Source: CAKSIN01 sp964423705
Lineage (GTDB): Bacteria; Bacillota; Clostridia; UMGS1810
Direction: 5' to 3'
Length of the DNA stretch: 8,979 nucleotides
Assembly (NCBI GenBank): GCA_964423705.1
Contig: CAYRGA010000077.1
Coordinates: 1 to 8,979 of the forward strand
The position numbers were made by a program, and so were the translations under genes. Of the stretch, positions 6,509 through 8,979 are shown piece by piece. Every line of letters begins with the position of its first letter. The first letter of the stretch is position 1. Below the pieces are notes generated by a model. It worked only from the letters and a program-made list of their open reading frames with translations. It was not told the origin of the DNA and searched no databases.

Positions 6509-6538
6509 ATTATACATCCTATAATACCACTTTGTCAA
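6509..6538 (-). promoter_or_regulatory. Strong antisense promoter facing the peptide gene
   Basis: On the - strand, TTGACA (6538-6533), an 18-bp spacer and TATAAT (6514-6509): perfect hexamers at slightly long spacing. It is stronger than the opposing peptide promoter, as expected for an antitoxin RNA made in excess. No gene on this strand lies downstream before the peptide locus. Confidence 0.7.
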
Positions 6539-6688
6539 CCGCCAACATGAAATTTAACAAAAAAATTCTCAAAATCCCGAAAAAACGCATTCGTCAAAAT
6601 GACTTAAAATCATTGTTTTTATTTGTATAATTTGCCCGGCTTTTTTTGCTGTCAACCCCTTAAAAATGTTTTTTCTTTTTTTATAATA

Positions 6689-6717
6689 AATTCGTGCTAT
6701 TATAGCGTCAATTCGTG
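6689..6717 (+). promoter_or_regulatory. Direct repeat upstream of the LytTR gene promoter (candidate LytTR site)
   Basis: AATTCGTG occurs at 6689-6696 and again at 6710-6717, exactly 21 bp apart start to start (two helical turns). The second copy ends 9 bp before the -35 box. LytTR-domain regulators such as AgrA, VirR and ComE bind pairs of about 9-bp direct repeats separated by about 12 bp just upstream of -35, so this is a fitting autoactivation site. Binding is inferred from geometry and neighbourhood only. Confidence 0.5.
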
Positions 6718-6726
6718 TCACTTCTA

Positions 6727-6754
6727 TTGAAATTGAAAAAACATATTTTATAAT
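6727..6754 (+). promoter_or_regulatory. Sigma-A promoter of the LytTR gene
   Basis: TTGAAA (6727-6732, 5 of 6 consensus bases), a 16-bp spacer and a perfect TATAAT (6749-6754). The start would be near 6761, about 90 nt before the gene. A perfect inverted repeat begins at 6764. Confidence 0.65.
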
Positions 6755-6763
6755 ACAAGTACA

Positions 6764-6790
6764 GAAATTAATTGCAAAGTAATTAATTTC
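6764..6790. repeat. Perfect 10-bp inverted repeat at the LytTR transcript start
   Basis: GAAATTAATT (6764-6773) and AATTAATTTC (6781-6790) are exact inverted copies separated by 7 nt. Placed at about +3 to +30 of the predicted transcript, it could be a repressor operator or a 5' hairpin that stabilises the mRNA. The AT-rich stem argues more for a protein-binding site. Confidence 0.55.
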
Positions 6791-6850
6791 GTCGACCAAA
6801 AAAGCAGCATATAAATCATACCCTGATTCCAAAAAGCGAGGTGGTGTCAC

Positions 6851-7204
6851 ATGCGAAACGAAAAATACATATCTTTCTTTTCGCACAGAAAGAAGATTAT
6901 ACTTAACATCGACACAGTTCTTTATGCAATTTGTGACGGTTGCAGAATGAAAATACACACAACGGGAGGTGAGATACACGAAACACGAATGCCGATGTGC
7001 GAGCTTAAAAAGTCGCTGGACGATGAATTTATAAAGCTCAAGCGGAATACTATTGTAAGAGCTTTGGCGATAGAAAAGGTCGCAGACGACGTTACCTTGA
7101 AAAACGGTGATACGCTGACATTTGCGGCAAGACAAAAACAAAGGATAATTGACGAGGTGCTGAAAAAAACGGCTCAGCTACCTGACGAAGAAAAAATTTG
7201 TTAA
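6851..7204 (+). CDS. Stand-alone LytTR-domain DNA-binding regulator
   Basis: A 117-residue protein consisting almost wholly of a LytTR domain (about residues 8-105). Seen: ILNIDTVLYAICDGCRMKIHTTGGEI, then MPMCELKKSLDDEFIKLKRNTIVRALAIEKV, then LKNGDTLTFAARQKQRI, matching the beta-rich LytTR pattern in order. There is no receiver domain or membrane segment, so activity is not set by phosphorylation within this protein; an ABC transporter, membrane partner or autoregulation may control it. The usual H(R)S/N core (F.R.H.S..VN) reads FIKLKRNTIVR here, a mild divergence in the DNA-contacting part. The start is supported by GAGGTGGT about 5-8 nt before the ATG. A palindrome overlaps its stop, and the secreted LRR gene follows 117 nt later, a likely target. 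Confidence 0.85.
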   Translation: MRNEKYISFFSHRKKIILNIDTVLYAICDGCRMKIHTTGGEIHETRMPMCELKKSLDDEFIKLKRNTIVRALAIEKVADDVTLKNGDTLTFAARQKQRIIDEVLKKTAQLPDEEKIC

Positions 7205-7241
7205 GGGATATCCCTTAGTTGAATGTTATACATACAACTAA
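7202..7241. repeat. Two nested inverted repeats between the LytTR and LRR genes
   Basis: TAAGGGATATCCCTTA (7202-7217) is a perfect 16-bp palindrome that includes the LytTR stop codon. It overlaps a second inverted repeat, TTAGTTG (7215-7221) with CAACTAA (7235-7241), extended by ATGT/ACAT inside (7223-7226 with 7230-7233). No T run follows either, so neither is a normal intrinsic terminator. The second repeat covers a possible -35 and spacer of the LRR gene promoter. Confidence 0.6.
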
Positions 7242-7247
7242 AATAAT
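7219..7247 (+). promoter_or_regulatory. Possible promoter of the LRR gene
   Basis: TTGAAT (7219-7224), a 17-bp spacer and AATAAT (7242-7247, 5 of 6 consensus bases). The start would be near 7254, followed by a hairpin (7261-7283) in the leader. It is weaker than the other promoters here; readthrough from the LytTR gene is an alternative. Confidence 0.35.
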
Positions 7248-7260
7248 TATCGATACCATA

Positions 7261-7283
7261 CGGAACAGTCCGTGACTGTCCCG
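7261..7283 (+). promoter_or_regulatory. Leader hairpin before the LRR gene
   Basis: Positions 7261-7270 pair with 7274-7283 (nine pairs and one A/C mismatch, 3-nt loop). It is GC-rich amid AT-rich DNA and is followed by TTATAAAC, not a T run, so it is unlikely to terminate. It could stabilise the mRNA or bind a regulator. It lies 38 nt before the LRR start codon. Confidence 0.45.
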
Positions 7284-7321
7284 TTATAAACAAATAAAAA
7301 ATCAAGAAAAGAGGTAAAAAA

Positions 7322-7561
7322 ATGAAAAGAAAATTAATTGCCATATTCGTGACACTTGCAATGGCAGTATCCTTCCTGCCCACATTTTCCGTTTCGGCGG
7401 AAACAACATATAAAGGGTATAAAGTAGATGATACCGGTTTATATTATGATTTTAGTGGAACAGAATATAGTATTGTTGACTGTGATGAAAATGCGAAAAA
7501 TGTTGTAATTCCAAGCTCTGTTAATGGATATGCAATAAAAGTAATTAAATGCAACCGGTGA
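7322..7561 (+). CDS. N-terminal fragment of the LRR protein with signal peptide
   Basis: A 79-residue frame with a clear signal peptide (MKRK, hydrophobic core, cleavage after FSVSA at residue 26) and a short domain (YKGYKVDDTGLYYDFSGTEYSIVDCDENAKNVVIPSSVNGY) of the kind that opens BspA-like proteins. The last three residues (CNR) lie past the frameshift and are not native. The start is firm: AGAGGT lies 7 nt before the ATG. Alone, it would be a short exported peptide. Confidence 0.7.
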   Translation: MKRKLIAIFVTLAMAVSFLPTFSVSAETTYKGYKVDDTGLYYDFSGTEYSIVDCDENAKNVVIPSSVNGYAIKVIKCNR

Positions 7562-7649
7562 TATAACGATAAAAGACGGAACAAAAACCATTGCCGCAAA
7601 GACATTTTACACAAACGCCAATATAACCGGTGTACAGTTTCCAAGCGGT

Positions 7650-8690
7650 TTGTTAAAGATAGGTGAGTGGGCATTTTATATGTGCACAAAATTGGATAAT
7701 GTTACCATTCCCGAGAGTGTAACGGATATGGGAGAACGGATTTTTTATAACTGCACAAATCTGAAAAGTAAAGTAATTAACAGCGCAATCGTAGGCGAAT
7801 ATATGTTCTGGGATTGCACAGACTTGACAAAAGTTGAGTTTGGCGAAAAGGTAAAAAACATAAGGCATCATGCATTCTGGAAATGTTCATCGCTTGAGAG
7901 TATAGAGATACCAAAAAATGTTGATGTGATTGATGATAATGTATTTAGCGATTGTACAATCTTGAAAAACATATCCATTTTAAACGATAATATCAATATT
8001 GGTACACATGCATTCAGCGGATGTAATAGCTTAACCAATATAGACTTCCTTCCGAAAACCATTACAAGCATTGGCAGAAGTTGGTTTGCGTATTACGAGG
8101 GTTTGACCAACTTGACAATTCCTGAACAAAAAACAAACATAGGAAATAGAGCGTTCTATTCCTGTCCGAATTTAAAATCAGTAAAGCTGCCTGATGGTGT
8201 AACAAAGCTGGATGAGTATGCTTTTAGAGACTGTAAAAAATTAGAAAGTATATACATTCCGAAAAGTGTGACAAATATCGGCAAAAGCACACTTCGCAAC
8301 TGTAATGCTTTAAGTCGAATCAATTATGAGGGAACGGAGGCGGAGTGGAATGCTATTTTGATAGGTTCTTCCAACAATAGCATAAAAAGTGACATAATAA
8401 AGTATAATTATGTACAAATGCCCTCAACTACCGTAAGCGGAAACATTTTCAACGTTACGGGAAACAGCGGTATTAACGGCTGTACCGTCATTTTGGCATT
8501 ATACGAAACGGACTGTCAAGGTATAAGTCAGTTGGTGGATTACAAAACCGCCGTGTATAACGGCACGGCAATACCCTTCACAACAACCGCCATGGATTAC
8601 ACCCCGGCAAAGGTTATGGTTTTGAAAGACCTCGAAAGCGCAGAACCTGTCACAGAGGTTGAAATCGTGGATTTGGGACAGCAAAATTAA
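7650..8690 (+). CDS. C-terminal fragment: LRR_5 array plus beta-sandwich-like domain
   Basis: A 346-residue frame, open upstream to 7545, with about ten LRR_5 units of 22-24 residues. Typical units are IGEWAFYMCTKLDNVTIPES, IGNRAFYSCPNLKSVKLPDG and LDEYAFRDCKKLESIYIPKS. The array ends with INYEGTEAEWNAILIG, the usual cap of BspA-type arrays. A C-terminal domain follows (from about TTVSGNIFNVTGNSGINGCTVILALYE) with beta-strand-like patterning, similar to terminal domains of other clostridial surface proteins by recollection. No sortase motif, dockerin or TM anchor is seen. The only start near the 5' end is a TTG at 7650 without a Shine-Dalgarno, and there is no signal peptide, so this fragment is probably not made or exported unless the frame is corrected. 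Confidence 0.75.
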   Translation: MLKIGEWAFYMCTKLDNVTIPESVTDMGERIFYNCTNLKSKVINSAIVGEYMFWDCTDLTKVEFGEKVKNIRHHAFWKCSSLESIEIPKNVDVIDDNVFSDCTILKNISILNDNINIGTHAFSGCNSLTNIDFLPKTITSIGRSWFAYYEGLTNLTIPEQKTNIGNRAFYSCPNLKSVKLPDGVTKLDEYAFRDCKKLESIYIPKSVTNIGKSTLRNCNALSRINYEGTEAEWNAILIGSSNNSIKSDIIKYNYVQMPSTTVSGNIFNVTGNSGINGCTVILALYETDCQGISQLVDYKTAVYNGTAIPFTTTAMDYTPAKVMVLKDLESAEPVTEVEIVDLGQQN

Positions 8691-8873
8691 ATAACGTTTG
8701 AATATAACGTTCATTGATGGAATTAAACCTCCTTATTGAAAATAGGTTTAAATTGTAAAGTATTTTGAGCACTTGCGGCTTATGCCGTAGGTGCTCAATG
8801 TGTAATTTGCTTAAATATGGTAAAGAAATATAATTATTTTGATATGTTGTGCACATTTGTGCATTTGAATGTG
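8691..8873. other. Non-coding stretch with hairpins after the LRR gene
   Basis: No credible gene. It holds an 8-bp inverted repeat (8723-8730 with 8744-8751) and a longer hairpin, 8765-8779 with 8784-8798 (15 pairs, two of them G-U, loop TTAT). Neither is followed by a T run on either strand, so termination is uncertain. Near its right end, TTGTGCA occurs twice, at 8847-8853 and 8857-8863, one helical turn apart and just upstream of the next promoter. Confidence 0.6.
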
Positions 8874-8902
8874 TTGACGAATCGGTGAATTTGTACTATA
8901 AT
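8874..8902 (+). promoter_or_regulatory. Strong sigma-A promoter firing out of the window
   Basis: TTGACG (8874-8879, 5 of 6), a 17-bp spacer and a perfect TATAAT (8897-8902). The start would be near 8909. Its gene must lie beyond the right edge. The upstream direct repeat (TTGTGCA, 10-bp period) and the structured leader suggest regulation. Confidence 0.7.
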
Positions 8903-8977
8903 TGACACGTACAGGATTTTATTATATAAAATTCTTAAAGCCTACGGCTTTTGCGGTCGTTCGACCGCCGTGTCAAT
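8901..8977 (+). repeat. Inverted repeat enclosing two small hairpins at the right edge
   Basis: ATTGACACG (8901-8909) and CGTGTCAAT (8969-8977) are exact inverted copies. Between them lie AAAGCC-TAC-GGCTTT (8937-8951) and a GC-rich hairpin, 8953-8959 with 8962-8968 (7 bp, 2-nt loop). Together they can form a branched structure at the start of the transcript from the promoter at 8874-8902. It could be a leader regulator, a small RNA, or an element cut by the window end. Confidence 0.45.
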
Positions 8978-8979
8978 AG

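Larger units (their letters stand above)
7322..8690 (+). pseudogene. Secreted BspA-like leucine-rich-repeat protein, frameshifted
   Basis: Two adjacent frames together form one typical secreted LRR_5 (BspA-type) protein of about 455 residues. The first frame stops at 7559-7561 (TGA). The second is open from 7545 and continues the same protein: skipping one base at about 7550 joins NGYAIKVIK to ATGDITIKDGTKTIAAKTFYTN, exactly the expected linker into the first LRR. This means one extra base (or two lost) within 7545-7558, in an A-rich run. It may be a real decay event, phase variation, programmed shifting or an assembly error; there is no strong slippery heptamer. Order: signal peptide, short N-terminal domain, about ten LRRs, a closing YEGTEAEWN motif, and a C-terminal beta domain. 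Such proteins serve in adhesion or host-glycan contact. Confidence 0.8.

Noticed and set aside
6590..6620. Small AT-rich stem (AATGA/TCATT) followed by T residues as a + strand terminator
   Set aside because: Only five A/T-rich pairs, and no + strand gene ends nearby.
6626..6655. TTGACA on the - strand (6655-6650) as another promoter
   Set aside because: The best -10 at 17-bp spacing is AATTAT (4 of 6) and no gene lies downstream; the promoter at 6538-6509 is far better.
6569..7141. 190-residue open frame on the - strand
   Set aside because: Mostly antisense to the LytTR gene and its promoter region; Cys/Phe/Tyr-rich without recognisable motifs.
8765..8798. Long hairpin as the intrinsic terminator of the LRR gene
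   Set aside because: The stem is good, but no T run follows on either strand, so it was listed only as a hairpin.

Overview
The window looks like a piece of a low- to moderate-GC Firmicutes chromosome, most likely a gut-type Clostridia. The reasons are AT-rich intergenic DNA, AGGAGG-type ribosome binding sites, consensus sigma-A promoters (TTGACA/TATAAT), and families common in that group: copper-amine-oxidase-N domain proteins, BspA-like LRR proteins, a stand-alone LytTR regulator, and small-peptide type I toxin relatives. No phage or IS genes, rRNA, tRNA or CRISPR array are visible. The species assignment is inference.

Layout. (1) 1-2235, + strand: a carbohydrate cassette made of the C-terminal part of a GH27 alpha-galactosidase, a small CxxC...CxxC zinc-ribbon protein, and a compact GH37 trehalase-like hydrolase. 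(2) 2237-2280: a strong hairpin terminator shared with the convergent operon on the other strand. (3) 4992-2353, - strand: an ECF sigma factor, its overlapping membrane anti-sigma-like partner, and a secreted protein with a copper-amine-oxidase N-like domain plus three related repeats. A perfect-consensus sigma-A promoter (5133-5105) drives this operon. (4) 5171-6116, + strand: a divergent promoter and a 10-TM EamA/DMT-type membrane protein. (5) 6234-6538: a compact locus with a + promoter, a long leader, a strong Shine-Dalgarno, a 22-residue hydrophobic peptide, a bidirectional hairpin terminator and a near-perfect promoter on the opposite strand. I read it as a candidate, possibly degenerate, type I toxin-antitoxin module with a roughly 90-nt antisense RNA. 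(6) 6689-7204: a LytTR-domain regulator. Its promoter is preceded by a direct repeat of 21-bp period, the geometry of LytTR sites, and is followed by a perfect inverted repeat at the expected transcription start. (7) 7322-8690: a secreted BspA-like LRR protein broken by a single +1 frameshift near 7550. (8) 8691-8979: non-coding, with hairpins and a strong + promoter (8874-8902) firing out of the window.

How the genes may work together: the first block should break down alpha-galactosides and another glycoside. The sigma/anti-sigma/secreted-protein operon looks like a cell-envelope sensing unit. The LytTR gene probably regulates itself and perhaps the LRR surface protein next to it. The most interesting element is the toxin-like peptide/antisense RNA locus.
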